Shown: positions 36,329 to 49,980 of the stretch, piece after piece
How the letters are laid out: every line of letters begins with the position of its first letter
Position numbering within the stretch: the first letter of the stretch is position 1
DNA from: Clitopilus passeckerianus
Taxonomy: Eukaryota > Basidiomycota > Agaricomycetes > Agaricales > Entolomataceae
NCBI GenBank assembly: GCA_944990035.1
Contig: CALYLX010000121.1
Span: 329,061-393,060, forward strand
Reading direction: 5' to 3'
Length of the DNA stretch: 64,000 bases
Made by a program: the position numbers and the translations under genes
The notes under the pieces: generated by a model
The model's database searches: none
What the model saw: the letters and a program-made list of their open reading frames with translations, nothing else
What the model was told of the DNA's origin: nothing

Positions 36329-37254
36329 GGGGTATTATTGCGATCCTTCCACGCAAACCAGCGATTCCTTGAGCGTCGACCGCGAAAGAAAGGTTAAAGA
36401 TGGTAGAAAGGAAGAAAGATGATGGTCAATGATGAAGAGCTTGTCGAGTCGCAACAGCTTTCATATTTTGATTGGAACTCCGCCTTTTGAAGGGAAAGCG
36501 CCCATCTTGGACAGCTGGAATTCACCCACTCCTTGTCGCAATTACACCCATTTGTTCAAATTCAGTGACACATATCCAATCAGTTTCTAGGAAACTTTGA
36601 CTGCCTTCCGAACTCACTTCAAATCTATTCAAAACTATAACATAAGGAGCTTTTGTCTGCCTGAATTTGCGACTTTCCGGTAAAACCTTTCGTGGGATGA
36701 CATGTTGATTCTCGGCGGACTGGGTTAACGTCCCCAGGCTAGACTGCGTCAACCTGACGCGCTCTCCATTCTCAATCATGACAGATCTGGTACCCATCAA
36801 CTACTTGGAGCCAAGCCAGGTTTTTGTCGCGCCTGCCACAAAGATTCACGACGAGCAGAGATTTCTCCAATTCGTTGTCAGACACAGGAGAACATGAGAT
36901 TAGTGACAACAATAGGTTGAGTACCAGGTATCGCGGTTGAACCTCTTCCATTCCAACTTCAGGAACTTCCAATCACCAATACCAGGGCCTTGGTTATCAG
37001 TTATTCCGCACAATCATATGGTGATCCAGCTTTAAGAATGGAACTCGTTGGAAACCACCTGTTGAATGGCATCTCTGGCAGAGGAGACTGGGATCATATC
37101 GCTTCTGAATGGAGTTGCCATCCACCCGAATCATTGAAATTCGCGTCTGTTTTCGGTTATTTACGCGTTGTTATTTCTGGAGGCCCTTGCACTCCTTCCA
37201 GGCTCTGAATTGTGCAAGCAACATCTCTTGCCCAGTTCCCTGAGGAATAGTGCA
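36329..37254. promoter_or_regulatory. divergent promoter region cdk1 / MSH4
   Basis: The two genes are transcribed away from each other from this 0.9 kb interval. I see no TATA box in a clear position and no other gene. Confidence 0.4.
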
Positions 37255-40200
37255 ATGTCAACGTCTGCGAACTCCTCATCTCGGCCTCCATCGGGAAGCA
37301 GCCGGCCATACACTAGCAATGCTTATACATCGCGACCAGGGACTTCATTGAAGCGGCCTTGGACAGCCCAGTCGACTCGGCCTAATACTGCTAGACCAAC
37401 AACTGCAGCATCGACCAGATACGAAGCCAGCTATATCACTGCAATACTAGAAGGAAGAGGAATCTCTCGCGAGCTCGGAATGGCAGCCCTGGATAAGGAC
37501 ACAGGAAGGGTTGTTTTGGTCCAGGTAATCAGGATGTATGCGGTCACCTGTGGACTCAGAGAGGCTAAACCAGTCAATTCAGCTTGCCGACTGTCAGACA
37601 TATGTCAAGACTCTGCATCAGATGCACATACACCGACCCTCCCTCATCCTTGTCCCAGATACATTCCTGATGCCAACTGACAAGAATGGAGGCGATGGCC
37701 GCGGTAGAAACAATAATGGGTCTTCAATGCTTGTTGACATTTTGGAGGAAGAATTTCCAGAGGTACCTATAGAACCTGTTGGGAGGAAGTATTGGAATGA
37801 TACTGGAGGTAAGGCTATTCATCACGCTATGCTTGTGAACATTTTCACTAATTTTATCAATCAGGCCTTGAATTTATCATGCAGCTTTGTGTCGAGGATG
37901 ACGAACGAGCTGCAACCCTGCTTGCAGTGTCAAACAAGTACGCATATATTCATGCATCCAGACGATTTCAACCAGTTTAACCTCGGCCTTTAGGTATTAC
38001 GCTCTTTCAGCCACATGTGCCCTCTTCAAGCATGCAGAAGCTCGGCTCAATACGCGTTTTGCTGCCTCGTCCCTGCGAATTCGCTATGTACCACTGGACG
38101 GAACAATGATGATTGACCCCGACACTGCTAAGAATCTTGAACTGGTGGGCAACCTGCAACACAAGAAGTCCAACTATTCGTTATTTGGGTATGAACTATT
38201 TTCCGGCGTTATTTAGTGGCTCACACGATGAACCTAGTACTCTGAACTTCACCTACACTGCCATGGCCACCCGGCTTCTTCGGGTCAATATTATGTCTCC
38301 AATAACAGGTCAGTGCTTCTCATCGTGTCAGAGAAATGGTACCTTACCCGCAATGTGCAGTTCAGGCGGCTGTTGATGCACGACTTGATGCTGTCGAAGA
38401 ACTTGTCCAAATTGAAGATCGATACACGGAAGTACGGGATGCCCTCAAGACCCTCAACAAAATGGACTTTGACAAGTTAATCGTTTCTGTAAGGAACAAC
38501 TGCCCTTCCACCCAAATGTGCTATTTAACTAACGTTCTCGCCAGCTCGCGTCTCAAGAAGTCAAGATAGTGAATTCAGCCAAGCCGGCCTCTGCAAGAGT
38601 CACTCAAATGTTGAATTTGCGGAACATCGTGAAGAACTTGCCTCTGCTCCAGAGAGCACTGGAGAACAGTAACGCGCAACTCCTTCGGATTATTCTTGAT
38701 GTGAGTCTCCCGCCTCTTTGGAGTATAAAACTCCGCAACTGATAGATCCTCCGTAGTTGATTTCCGACGAACGGCTTGCTAAGATAGAAACCTTGGTTAA
38801 TGCAAATCTCAACGATGATGGTGCTCCCGCCAAGGTCTGTCTTAACTCGACGCTCGCATTATTTCTATGCTTAGATTGGGTCCAGGGTGGAATTGGAGCA
38901 ATTAACGCACGCATATATGCGGTCAAGGCCAACCGCAATCGACTTCTAGACGTAGCCCGGGAAACTTACAAAGAGAATGTTGGGGATATCTTCGAGCTGA
39001 CCCGTACACTTTCAGAAACGCATGAGCTACCGATATCCGTGATGTATCAAGACAGTGGTTTTGTCTTCACGCTCAAGAAGTCGGAACATGATGGGGAACT
39101 GCCGAAGGGATTTGTTAACGTCAGTTCGAAGAAGGGGAAGTGGCATTTCTCAAGTTTGGAACTGGTAAGTGCATGTAGCTCTCCAAGCTCGGCGAGCTGA
39201 AAACTCTAACACATCTTCGAAGAAAAAAATGAATGCCAGAATGAAGGACGCTATGGACGAAACGTTGATCTTGAGTGAGAAGTAAGTGTGGTGTGACTTC
39301 TTCCCACTTGGACTAATGCAACCTCTAAAGGATCATCCAGGATTTGGTGGCAGAAGTTGTAGCGAATATTGGAGCATTGTATAAGGCTTCAGAGGCTGTA
39401 AGCTTTGCAGAATCGTCGAGGAAACATCTGGACTCTGATACTTCATCCCAGGTTGCCTTAGTCGACATGTTGTGGTCGTTTGCGCATGCTTCTATCAGTA
39501 AGCAACTTCAAGTTTGTACTATTATTCGTTCGTTCGTTCAGCTCTTTTTCCCTCAGTGCGAAGTTACAGTATGCTATTGGCCGCTCGGACCCGAGAGCAA
39601 CATTTGACCAAAAGATCCAGTTCGACCCGAATTTACCGGGACTCTGGCTATCAAGTCCGGACGCCACCCAGTTCTGGAAACGGTGCAGTCCGCTGGTACT
39701 CTGGTACCGAACGACGTTTACTGTGACGATTCGACATCTTTCCAAATTATACAAGGGCCCAAGTAAGCCAAGCTTCAACTCACAACTTCTTTCTGTCGAA
39801 CTCAGTCCACTTCTATAGCATGTCAGGTTAGGGCTATCCAATGATGCTTTTTTCGTCACCCTCGTTTCTTTGGCTTCTAATTGTACCACAGGCAAGAGCA
39901 CGTACCTCAAGCAAGTCGGCTTGCTTACCATCATGGCAATGTGTGGATGTTTCGTCCCAGCGGAGTATGCTAGCTTCAGGTAAGTTTTGCTAGGTTTCTG
40001 TCGGAGACCCTTTCTTACAAATCTTCTCGGACAGGCTTCACGATTCATTATTAACCCGACTGTCCAATGACGACGATATGGAAAAGTGCCTGAGCACGTT
40101 TGCTAGTGAGATGGCTACTTCTGCAATGATTCTAGGTATGTACCTCCCTTGCATTGGGGATTGGATTCTCACGGGAAAAGGACTTGCGACACCAAAATCG

Positions 40201-41170
40201 CTTATCCTCGTCGATGAACTGGGCCGAGGAACCTCACCGAGAGAAGGGATTGGCATTTCTCATGCCATTGCGGAGGAGTTGATCGCTCTGAAGGTAAGAT
40301 TTGGTGCCCTGGTGTTTAAATGTCGACAGACTAACTCTCTACATAGCCATTCGTTTTCTTCGCCACGTCAGATGCCCCATGCCGCTCTTCCTGTAAACCT
40401 TGGCTGAAAAACGGCTTTCGCTAGTCATTTCAAGGAGCTTACAACTACACTGTCTCGCCAGCCGACTGTTATCAAGTAAACAGGATTTTTCTCCGATATA
40501 ACCATGGCGAGCTGACTTTTATTCTTTCAGCCTCCATCTTTCAGTACAAGTCGGTCTTCTCAAACCTCGAGTAGCTTGGCTTTTCAGATTGCTGAAAACA
40601 TCGCAGAGGAGTCGTCAAACATCCTCGAACTTTGGGATGACGTTCTACTACAAGTGGGTATCCTCCAATAAGTCCCTTATTCTAGCTGACGTTTGCAGAA
40701 TCATCGATGGAGCTCCAGAGGAACATAACCACTACGGCAAGAGCCTTGACCGTTCGCTTTAGTCTGCCTTCTGATGCTAAGTATATAATACAGGGTTGGA
40801 TTTGGCCCGGCTGGCCGATCTGCCGGCGGATGTGCTCTCTGAAGCTAAGCGGGTGGCGGAAACGCTCGCCGCATTGCATGCTAAGGACGAAAGCGAAAGC
40901 GAGAGTAACAGGATAGCTGCTCAACGGAGAGCTGTAATCAGGGTGATTCTCCTTGGTTTTTTCTCCCACTTCAGTTTTGCTCTGGGTTCAGACTCATACC
41001 ATTCGGTCTGCTCTTGGCATGTTACTAACCGTTATGTTTTGATGTACGCGCAGCTTCGAACTCAACTGACACAAGCATACAAGCACTCCGCACTTCCCGA
41101 CCGAGACTTGTTGGAATTTATTCGCCGTTTCCAGGATGATATTGCCAGAGTCTTTCTTCACACCGATTAA
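37255..41170 (+). CDS. MSH4: meiotic MutS homolog Msh4
   Basis: A heavily split gene. The first exons are 37255-37524, 37583-37808, 37865-37937, 37994-38188, 38238-38308, 38361-38488, 38545-38700, 38757-38834 and 38886-39164; later exons were recognised but not all bounded. The Walker A motif [15 protein letters not shown] is built from three exons, the middle one only 8 nt (39819-39826). Then come the Walker [11 protein letters not shown] (about 40206) and FVFFATHFKEL split by an intron at 40363. The N-terminal ~70 residues are Ser/Thr-rich and disordered, and the mismatch-binding domain I of Msh2/3/6 is absent. This, with the lever-domain similarity ([11 protein letters not shown]), points to Msh4. 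With Msh5 it forms MutS-gamma, which stabilises crossover intermediates in meiosis. It stops at 41170. Confidence 0.92.
39819..39826 (+). other. MSH4: 8-nt coding microexon in MSH4 Walker A
   Basis: CATGTCAG lies between a TATAG acceptor and a GTTAGG donor. Joined to GGGCCCAA upstream and GCAAGAGC downstream it yields G-P-N-M-S-G-K-S. Skipping it would destroy the ATP-binding loop. Confidence 0.88.
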
Positions 41171-42501
41171 ATCCTCTCGTGGCTTGGCTCCAGCCTCTCC
41201 GGCGCCGGAACTACATCGTGCCCGCAAGTGTTTACCTCCTGTTCAACGTTTTGCCAACTTGTGTGGTTTGAGTATCCTTGCCTGACTTCATGTACTCTAC
41301 TTTGGGGATAGGATATTTCAAATTAAACACGTTTTTGGTCCCAATTTGGAGAGCTGGGGGGCCCCTTGTCCCCACATCCTCGGGGAAAGGTGGTCAGTGA
41401 GATCCGCTAAGGTCCGTCCTGTCGTCACTAATCCAGAGAGCGTCAAACGGGGATCTGTATGCTATTTCTGCGGTGCCTGTGACTCGATTGTTTCCTCCAC
41501 ACAACGAGGTTTTGTACGTTATTGACACTTGGCATGGAATTCAGAGTGCCCAGCAGTCAGGTACTTGCCTTCTTAGGAGTGTGACTGACCACGGACCGAG
41601 CCTGCATACATCATGATAGTTCTAATTCAGACCAGAGACCGCAGGGTTACGGCACGCTCGAATTTAACGCCGCAGTCGGTCGTGGCCAGCGTGGTGCCTT
41701 GAGCACCAGAATGCCTTTGTTTGTTCCTTATCTCTTCTTGTGTTTCTCCCCAAGGTACATTAGCAATCGAAACCGACGAAGGCAAACCCTGTCGACTGAA
41801 GACTACTCTTCACTTCCGAGCTCTTCATCTTCCATCGAGGAGGGAAGGATGTCCGGAAATGTCGTCGATCCCATTTAGGATAATGTAAAATGAAATTCTA
41901 AAGCCCACTGAATGGCGAAGGAAATCACTAGGAAGGTCTATCATCTGCTCCGAGCAGTACGCTTTAGCAATCATTGAATAGGCCCAGCGTGACCCTGTAA
42001 CTCCCACAAACTGCCCACCTCATCAATGCCTCATGGCCAAGCTCCGGTATATGGAGCCTTAGGGTGATAAGGGCATCGGACGGCTTTGGGAGAATATTCT
42101 TCTGCATTTGAGCGCACTTTCCATGATTTATGGGAATGGTTCGCTGAAACCACGCAATGAGGACCTTACCGGTTAAACTGTCACTGGCTGAGGTGTCCGA
42201 ATGGTGCGATATAGCCGAATTTATTTATCATGAGCTTCGGGGCCAAACAACCGGCTTCGTAGATCTAAGCGCCTGCTTGACGTGATCGCCTTGTGGAAGC
42301 ACAAACGCCTCCAAAACTTTGTCAGGGTGCACTTATCTCAGTTCGTTTGCCCGCTGTTATTCGCACTCGGCGTCACTAATGAAAGCCTCTTATCAGGTCC
42401 ACTTAGGGGCACCGTTACGCCTTACCGTTTTCGGCTTTTCACAGGACATATAAGCACCCGGAGCATCGACTGGTTCTCCCCACTCTCAAACCTTGAGCAT
42501 C
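41171..42501. other. 1.3 kb spacer
   Basis: Only short frames on both strands; no feature recognised. Confidence 0.4.
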
Positions 42502-44423
42502 ATGGTTAACATCCGTGCTGGGGTACACATCTGGCTTCGAAACATTGTCATTCGTACCATTCTAGGGGTCCTCAGGCTCTTTTCTCCTTCAGTGGATGCT
42601 CTTATACGACGGTTACGCCAGTCTCCTGGCCTGCCCGTCCCTGGGCCAACTCAACCTTACTGGACCTTGCCTCCCTCTCCGCTTGCGTCACACAATTCTG
42701 GCAGTGATGTTAAGTTACCTTCTTATGCTGATGTCGTCATTATTGGCAGTGGGATAACTGGAACAGCCTTTGCCAGAACTCTGCTTGACCGTGATGACCA
42801 GAGGAGAGGAGACAGTCCTCCTCTTCAAGTAGTCATGCTGGAGGCGAGGGAAACATGTTCAGGTGCAACGGGACGGTGAGTATATACCTACCCCCCTTCA
42901 GCCGACCCTCATCTTTATCTCAGGAATGGTGGACATATCACTCCGGTTCTCTATGCTGAGTATTCCGAGCTCAAAGAAAAGTACGGTATTCAGACGGCTC
43001 AGAAGATCATGCGTTTCCGTCTCGGTCACCTTCCCAGGATCCTTGCTGTCGCCGCAGAGGAAGAACTTTCGGACCAATCACAGTGTCGTGAGGTTGAAGC
43101 TTTTGACGTCTTTCATGACGCGGGGCTTTTCAATGACGCAAAGGACAAACTGGCCGCTTACAAGAACGACTTGCCGTCGGAAAGCGCACAATACAAGATA
43201 TACGATGATCCGAAAGGGCATTCCGTAAGTAGACGATCCTGCAATCATCATCTGGCCAGGGGTTCACGTCTATGTAGGACTTCCAGTTAACAGAGAATGC
43301 GGTCGGCTGCATGTCGACTCGAGCTGGCGCTGTACATCCATATCGTCTTGTCACCGGCATACTTACCCGACTGCTTCAATGCCACAAGTAGGATTTTTCG
43401 CCCAATGACATGCACCAAACCTCTAACTTTTTCAGCTTCAATCTATTCACAAATACGCCTTGCATTGGTATTACTTCCCCCGATGAAGATCAGCTTTACC
43501 TTGTTTCGACACCCAAAGGAGTTATCTGTACACCCCATGTCATCCATGCAACAAATGGTTGGGCTGCTCACCTTCTTCCTGGTCTGAAAGGCAAGATCAT
43601 ACCGGCAAGAGGTACGATGACGGCTCAACGCCCCTGGGCTGGACTTGGTCAAGGAGCTCGGTTGAAGACACAGTGGGCTGGCCAGCGTTCCTTCGTATTC
43701 TTCCCGACCGCCGAACCTCATAACTTCGACTATCTCACCCAGCAATTACCTCGCGATGGATCGAATACGAACGGCACCGGTATATTCCCGCCTTCGGAAG
43801 GAGAACTCATGCTCGGTGGTGGATTTGTTCGTCACAATGCGGCCTTGACTGAACTTGGGAACGCGGATGATCGTAGTTCCAACAAGGCGACTGGAAACTA
43901 CTTGGCCGGTGCTCTCGGGGATTACTTCGTTGGAGGCAATAACCGGAGTGAGGAGAAGGACAGGGTGAAGGCTACTTGGAGCGGCGTATTGGGCATTTCT
44001 TGTGACGGAAATCCTTGGGTCGGAAGAGTTCCCTCTCAGGTTTCTGGTAGGTGTACTATACGGACACGGACTACACGGACTATTACACGGACCTCTCTTC
44101 GCAGCAATGTGAAGGAGGTCCACCCTGGTTCTGACACTGCTTCTGGCTTACAATTACAGAGCACTGGCTCAGACAGGCTTTCGACGCCCGGCGAGTGGAT
44201 GGCTGCTGGGTACACCGGTGAGGGAATGGTGCACGCCTGGAGGAGCGGGGAGGCGTTGGCGATGATGGTCCTTGGAATGGATGAGCCGAGCACGGATCAG
44301 GAGACCATGAAGACAGATGCTGATGTTGAAGGCATCGGTGAGTGGTTCCCAGATGTGTTTAGGGTCACTGAGGACAGGTGGAACAACACGGGGTTCGAGG
44401 ATTTCATCGCGGCCTTTTTGTAA
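42502..44423 (+). CDS. FAD-dependent oxidoreductase, DAO family
   Basis: Four exons (42502-42875, 42924-43224, 43278-43387, 43436-44423) encode 590 aa. A Rossmann FAD-binding motif ADVVIIGSGITGTAFA is followed by an acidic strand end (VVMLEAR) and ATGRNGGHITP, the usual DAO arrangement. Later motifs include AGAVHPYRL, VIHATNGW and, near the C-terminus, GEWMAAGYTGEGMVHAW, the second FAD-contact site of amine or amino-acid oxidases. About 70 N-terminal residues contain an amphipathic helix and Pro-rich linker but no convincing signal peptide. The substrate cannot be read from sequence. A possible 58-nt intron at 44048 would cause an immediate stop, so it is read through. A TTG-led frame extension three codons upstream was not used. 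Confidence 0.88.
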
Positions 44424-45085
44424 ACCCCGCGTACGCAGAATGTTTTTAATTATCCTACCTATGACTTACGGCTTATGCATTCCTCTTCACCTGTACTCCA
44501 TGCCTTTACGGCGAAGACCTGTTTCTTGATTTACCTGTACTAGTACGATATCTCTCACGGCTGTCTGTAGCCCATCGAATTTACCCTGAACTCGTCTTGA
44601 CATACGTCTGTCGTCACTTCAGCTTGGATTGACGCGTCCACGTTCTTAATTTTTTACCCTCATAACGACGACGCGCTCCTTACTCCACGTGTGAGACGCG
44701 TTTTCCATATTGTGGAAAATCCTAGATTGGCGAACTTGATACACACTAAGACGCTGGCCACTATTCGGAAAAGGGAGACTCATCAGCCACATAGAGTTGA
44801 GCGGTGATTGACTCGATTGGTGAAGTATGTTTACCACTTTTAATGGACCACCACTGGTCACCTCTAGAGGTTTAACTTCAACTCGTGTCGAGGCTGTATG
44901 AGTTCCGTCGTTTGATAGAGATCAATATCATGATAACCTCCGGAGATAGCCTCGTGTATTTGGATGATGGTAAAAACGGCCAGGGTCTACTTCGACATAG
45001 CCACAATCACGCCAAGATGGCCATGGTGGTAACCAGCTTTTACTTTCAGCGTGTTTTGGGCCATCCCTTTCTTCCTCCTCCCGCC
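44424..45085. other. spacer / promoter of the RlpA-like gene
   Basis: No gene seen. The start at 45086 has a Kozak-like CCGCCATG context. Confidence 0.4.
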
Positions 45086-46125
45086 ATGTACTCCCGGATC
45101 CTCTCCTCGACTCTCCTCCTGATTTTTGCCATCCTCCTCGTGGATTTATCTGGTGTTTCTGCATCAGGTCATCATGTCCCAAGAGTCAATCGTCACAAGC
45201 GATTGACCAGTCGATTGGAGAGTCGAGTATTTTCCCCCGAGGCTCCCTCAAGGCCTTTGAGGAAACGGAAGTCATGCTCGAAGCCCCATCCCCCTTCCGC
45301 CTCTTTCACCAACTCAACCGCTTCCGCGAAAGAAGACAAGCCCACAACCACGAAATCGCCGTCAAAACCGGGAAGCGACAATGGTAGCGGCATTGGCGTG
45401 AACGTCGGCGCTGGGGTTGCTTTCAAGCCTGGAAATTGGCCAACGAAGACTCAACCCGGTGCGGCTCCTGTGGCGCATAGGACATCTGTCGCGGACCCAT
45501 ACCTCACTGAGCTATCGAAGGCCTTCAACAACAAAGGCAATGCCCTTTACACAAAGGTGCATAAAGGGCAGATGACTTACTAGTGAGTTTTCCTTTGTAC
45601 TGGCAGGTGAACGCATTCTAATGTGGGATTTAGTGGACAAGGGCTCGGTGCATGCGGCGACACTTACGACGACAACTCGATGACTGCTGCTGTTTCCAAG
45701 CTCATGTACGATATATGGCCTGGTGCATGGGCTGGCGAAATGAACCGGTGAGGTTCAGTCGGACATCCCCCAGTCGCATGGTCTGATGTCATTTTAGCAA
45801 TCCCATATGTGGCCCCTTTGTCCCAGGACGCAAGCTCTTGAACGCCCAGGGCAAATACGATACCGTCGTCCCTGGGAGCCAATACATCATCCTCGGCGGC
45901 GATGGTTTACCGAACTGCGATACTGGCATCATTGGGCACTCTCAGTGCCATATTCCCCTCACAGCAACCGTCAAACACGGTGGGAAATCTATCATTGTGA
46001 AGATTGTTGACCGATGCGAAGCGTGCCAGGAGGGCGATATCGATTTGACACCAGCAGCGTTCAAAGCTCTCGCAGATCCTGCGCTAGGAAGGACGGATGT
46101 TGAATGGTTTTTCAACCAGTACTGA
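45086..46125 (+). CDS. secreted double-psi beta-barrel (RlpA/barwin-like) protein
   Basis: Exons 45086-45582, 45634-45747 and 45798-46125 give 312 aa. Residues 1-27 form a signal peptide (TLLLIFAILLVDLSG). A basic, Ser/Lys/Pro-rich linker of about 140 residues precedes the C-terminal barrel domain, which begins YYGQGLGACGDTYDDNS and continues through NPICG, VKIVDRCEACQEGDIDLTPAAF to ALADPALGRTDVEWFF. These are marks of the fungal RlpA-like, expansin-related fold: GACG, the paired Cys residues, and the Asp in VDRC..C..GDIDL. The acidic residue of that motif is present. Fungal members are extracellular and often upregulated in fruiting or wall remodelling; enzymatic activity is uncertain. Confidence 0.88.
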
Positions 46126-47116
46126 TCGGGAGGATTGATTCCCTACCGTTTGCTTGGTTTATTCGGATCGCTTGCCAGTTGAATTGGTGGCGCATGCACA
46201 CACATTCCCTTACCTCTATCTCGATATTCCCTGGTTGGAATGGTTTCCTATTTTTGTCGCATGCCTTGGCACGCGCTGGTCAACTGTACAAATTACCAGG
46301 TGCTTGGTCCACCTGTTTCTAGAGACCTCCAAGAGAACGTCATTGATATTTAAAATATTCGTCGAGTTTACATATACTTACAGTTATCGCTATAGTCGCT
46401 ACTGCCATTGAAATATATTCAAATATTTTGCCCGTTCAGGAAGAGTCGAGTGTTCGGCCGGTTACGGCAAGGGATCCACAAATGTAGAATGGAAGCAACC
46501 ACATGAGCGTTCTGATGGATGTGAGGCTCCAGCGGTGGTCAGCCTTGCTCAAGCTTTTTCTTGGTGACGTCCCGGGAATTTAGAGAGCGAAATAGAGAAC
46601 CTTCTAAAGGAAGTAGGAAAGCTGCCGCTGCGAATCCGACACAGACGGGCAAGTTGGAATCTTCGGGAATTTCTTTTGTGGCCGTTTTCCGGCGGGACAT
46701 TCAAGTAAAGGAAATTCAATGACTTTTACTGGACCAAGTCTGTAGATTATGCCAAAGACTGTTAAGCGTAGCCGCATGATAGCAGCAGCAGCCATGGCAA
46801 TGGATAAAAGGAAATCCACGTGAAGCTGGGGGTATTTTCGGTATTTACGCCTATTTTGGGTGTGGCTCTTGATTGCAACAGATTTACGAATTTGGTGCTT
46901 TCGTCGCTGTTACCAACGACGTCCAGCAGACCATTGATCTTCACTTACTCGCTGTCCAAGTCGACGAGAAACTGTGCTGAGTTGACGCGTCGAACCGTGG
47001 TAAGAAACGTTTGTTGACTGCAATCAATCGTCGCCTTCATTCATCCACGTCGTATCTCCAGGCCCAGTTACGGTTACGCGGGTAAGCTTCGCTTGTGCTC
47101 TGGTTTCTCATAGTCC
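46126..47116. other. 1 kb spacer with 5' leader signals
   Basis: No gene recognised. Close to its right end an intron-like element (GTAAGCTTCG to CTCATAG, about 47081-47112) sits directly before the next start and probably lies in the 5' UTR. Confidence 0.4.
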
Positions 47117-49980
47117 ATGGCCATACTTGCACCGCTGGACTGGCAACAAAACAATCTTCCAAAAGATAAAACTATGGAGGTGCCTTCAAATTCAAAACAA
47201 CAGCGCTCGTCACCTGCAAACGAGAGCCAGAACCATCCACCGCAGCAGCAAGGCCAGCAACTTCAGCAACAACCGCCAGCTCGTCATCACCCATCCTATA
47301 CATACCCAATTCAGCAGCAGCCACAAGGAAGTTGGACCCCGTCAATAACTGCAGCCCCGTTTTACCCCTCATTTTACCAAAATCAACAACACCACTCACC
47401 GCAGACTTACCCACGGCAGGTACAACCACCTCATGGTTATTTTGACCAAGCAGCGAACGCTCAGCTAGCTGCACAGTGGGCATACCAGCAAATGATGTAT
47501 AATGCCCAGCATGCGTTCCCCCAGACCCAACGCAGCCCTTCAAACGATTTTTACGCGCAAAATCAAATTACTCCTGCTTTCAATGGACCATTTCCCAGCG
47601 GAACTCCTCCTCCTCACAGAGGCAATTCTGTTGACGCTCAGCAGGCTGGACAGCCAAACCAGATCGGAGGATTTCACCCATACCGGCGGCCCAACAAGCA
47701 AAACCAGCAAACACCGGCTCACACGCAACATCCCCAAGATACCGATAGGCGGGCTGGTGCACCCATTCCTCCTCAACCTCCCTACAAGCGTCCAGACGCC
47801 TCGGGCTCAAGTTCATCCGTCAATTCATCCCATAGCCAGCGTCAAAGAACCAACAGTACACAGAGCGGCGCTAGCGGCCACACCAGCCCGTCGTCGGCCG
47901 CTGGCAGCGTCCGAGGTCGTAACCATCCCTCATCCACGCCTATCCCCAACAGAAATTCACCCTCACCCGCATCCTCTACTGGTTCGAGCGCAGCAGGCCA
48001 GCTGAGGTTACCCCATCACCGTAATTCATCTTCGTCATCAACAACTTCGAGCCGGCCCTCCGGTATCTCTCCACCTCCTGCATCATCATCCACGACTACT
48101 TCCTCTGCCACGGCATCATCCTCTCACTCGAATACCACACTGGCTGCCCCAATACCACGACCAGCGCGCCCGTCGCCGTTATCTCAGGGCAATTTTACCG
48201 CATCAGAACGGCGGATGTCACGAGATGACAGCATGCTCGATACGATGCCTGCATCTGGGGCTCGTGGAAGCGGCCTGAAGGGGCGGCTACGCAGGGCATT
48301 ATCGTTCAATCCGGCCTTGAAAGAGGACGAGGCATCGGATGATGAATCGATCAAAGCCTCGACCTACAACGCGTCGAGCAAACAAAAAGCCAAAAGTTCG
48401 ACACCGAACACCACAGCCAAGCCAAGCGGAACAAATGGTGCTGCCTCCACAGGCGAGCCCACTGGCGATGACTCGGCTTCTACAGCAACTGTCCAGACGA
48501 AGAAGAAGAGTCGCGCTGCCTCGCTTTTCAACACGCGGTTGAATGCCAGCACGGATAACATCTCACTCTCGTCCACTGTGAGCAGTGCGAGCGTGATGAT
48601 CCGCAAGCTGGGTTCAATGGGGCGGTTGGCACGACGCAATTCGTTAGCAGGAATCACCTCATTGTTCAAAGATAAGGACAAAGATAAGAGCAAGAAGAAG
48701 GACAAGAAGGGTGGTGCCAAGGCAGAGGCTAGCGAGGCTAGCGTTTCCCATGTCACGGCTGAGTTGGACAGGACGGGTAGCGACTGGACCAACACAGCAG
48801 AGATGAATGGGTTGAGTCCGGCTGCTAAACTGGCGCGACAACATACCCTCAAGAGCAATGCTGAAGCTGCCGCTCGCGCGAAAGCACAGCAGGAAGCCGC
48901 TGCCAAGGCAGCTGCTGAGGCCTCGGCTAACGGCGCGAACGGTGCTGGTGTTCCTGCTTGGGACAAGGACACTGCGAAGAGGCAGGCTACTTCTCCGCTC
49001 AAAAGCGGCAGCGTCAGGGTGAACGAGGATGGAAGCAGGATCTTGGTTGAAGATGATGATGATGATAGTGATGATGGCCATCATCCTCATGGTTCTCAGC
49101 AGGCTGAGCACAACTTCAGGCAAGAGGGTTGGGATGAGGATGAGGATTGGGATGTCGGCGATGAAGACGATGAAGATACCACTATCCGGCTTGGGATAGG
49201 TCGGGCAAGTCTCGATGATGCTGAGGACGACCATGAACCTTGGGCTGTCAACGTCCGGCGTAGCGAAGAACGGGTACGACAGCCTGCAAAGGGCATTTTG
49301 AAGAGTATGTCGTTCCCTTTTTCGGATTCCCACAAACTGACAATCGTATTAGACGCGGACACTTATGACCAACAAGTCTATCTCCATGACGCAGCCAATC
49401 GTCTTCGGTCTAATTCATACACTGCACCTGGTCATACAGAGCTTGGACCCTCGCTCATTTACCTTCGGACGGGCCAGATCAGCTAGATGGTATCCACAAA
49501 CCACAGCCATTAGACGCTATTCCCTCTCTACCACCCCTTTCTTTCGACTCTCCTACTACAATGTCTTTCGACAAGGAACCCACCACGCCCACTAACGCGA
49601 ACTCTCCGCATGTTCCGGAGAAATCGAGCCCGATGTTCCACCATGCCAACTCATCAGCGCCGGCTCTGTCGAAGATGACGGCTCCTATGATGCTCACTCA
49701 TCGCTCAGCTACAGCACCTGCAGCGAAACGGTTGACGTTTGCAAATAACTTATCTGTGTACGATACATTCCCTGCTTCGGTTTACGACCGTCGCAGCGAA
49801 CCTGCCACCTGGAGTCGTTTGACCCTGCGCTGGCACAGAGGATCAAGGAGGAACTCAATTCCTACAAGATGGAAGAGATGGAAGTCCATGCAGCTAGTAG
49901 AATTCAGTACGTGCCTTCTTCTCATTGTCCTTGAAAACGGGAGCTTACCTTCGTTTTCCAGCACTCAATTCTTCGTTTGA
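47117..49980 (+). CDS. Bni4-like bud-neck / PP1-binding scaffold, one probable missing base
   Basis: Exons 47117-49304, 49353-49430, 49487-49906 and 49962-49980 give about 901 aa. The first 700 residues are Gln-, Ser- and Pro-rich and disordered. They contain SRDDS..., a basic helical patch (SLFNTRLNASTDNIS) and a KDKDKSKKKDKK run. The C-terminal ~60 residues match the conserved Bni4 tail: KRLTFANNLSVYDTF, an RVxF-like PP1 docking site, then SVYDRRSEPAT, AQRIKEELNSYKMEEMEVH and a C-terminal HTQFFV. In yeast Bni4 links PP1 and chitin synthase regulation to septins. The frame breaks between RLT and the AQRIKEEL part; one extra C in the run at 49823-49825 restores it. A later in-frame ATG at 47174 is an alternative start. 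Confidence 0.78.

Noticed and set aside
44048..44105. 58-nt intron in the FAD oxidoreductase
   Set aside because: Splicing it creates an immediate stop, while the unspliced sequence stays in frame to the conserved C-terminal motif.
48364..49333. Two long minus-strand frames (212 and 224 codons)
   Set aside because: Shadows of the low-complexity Bni4-like exon on the plus strand.
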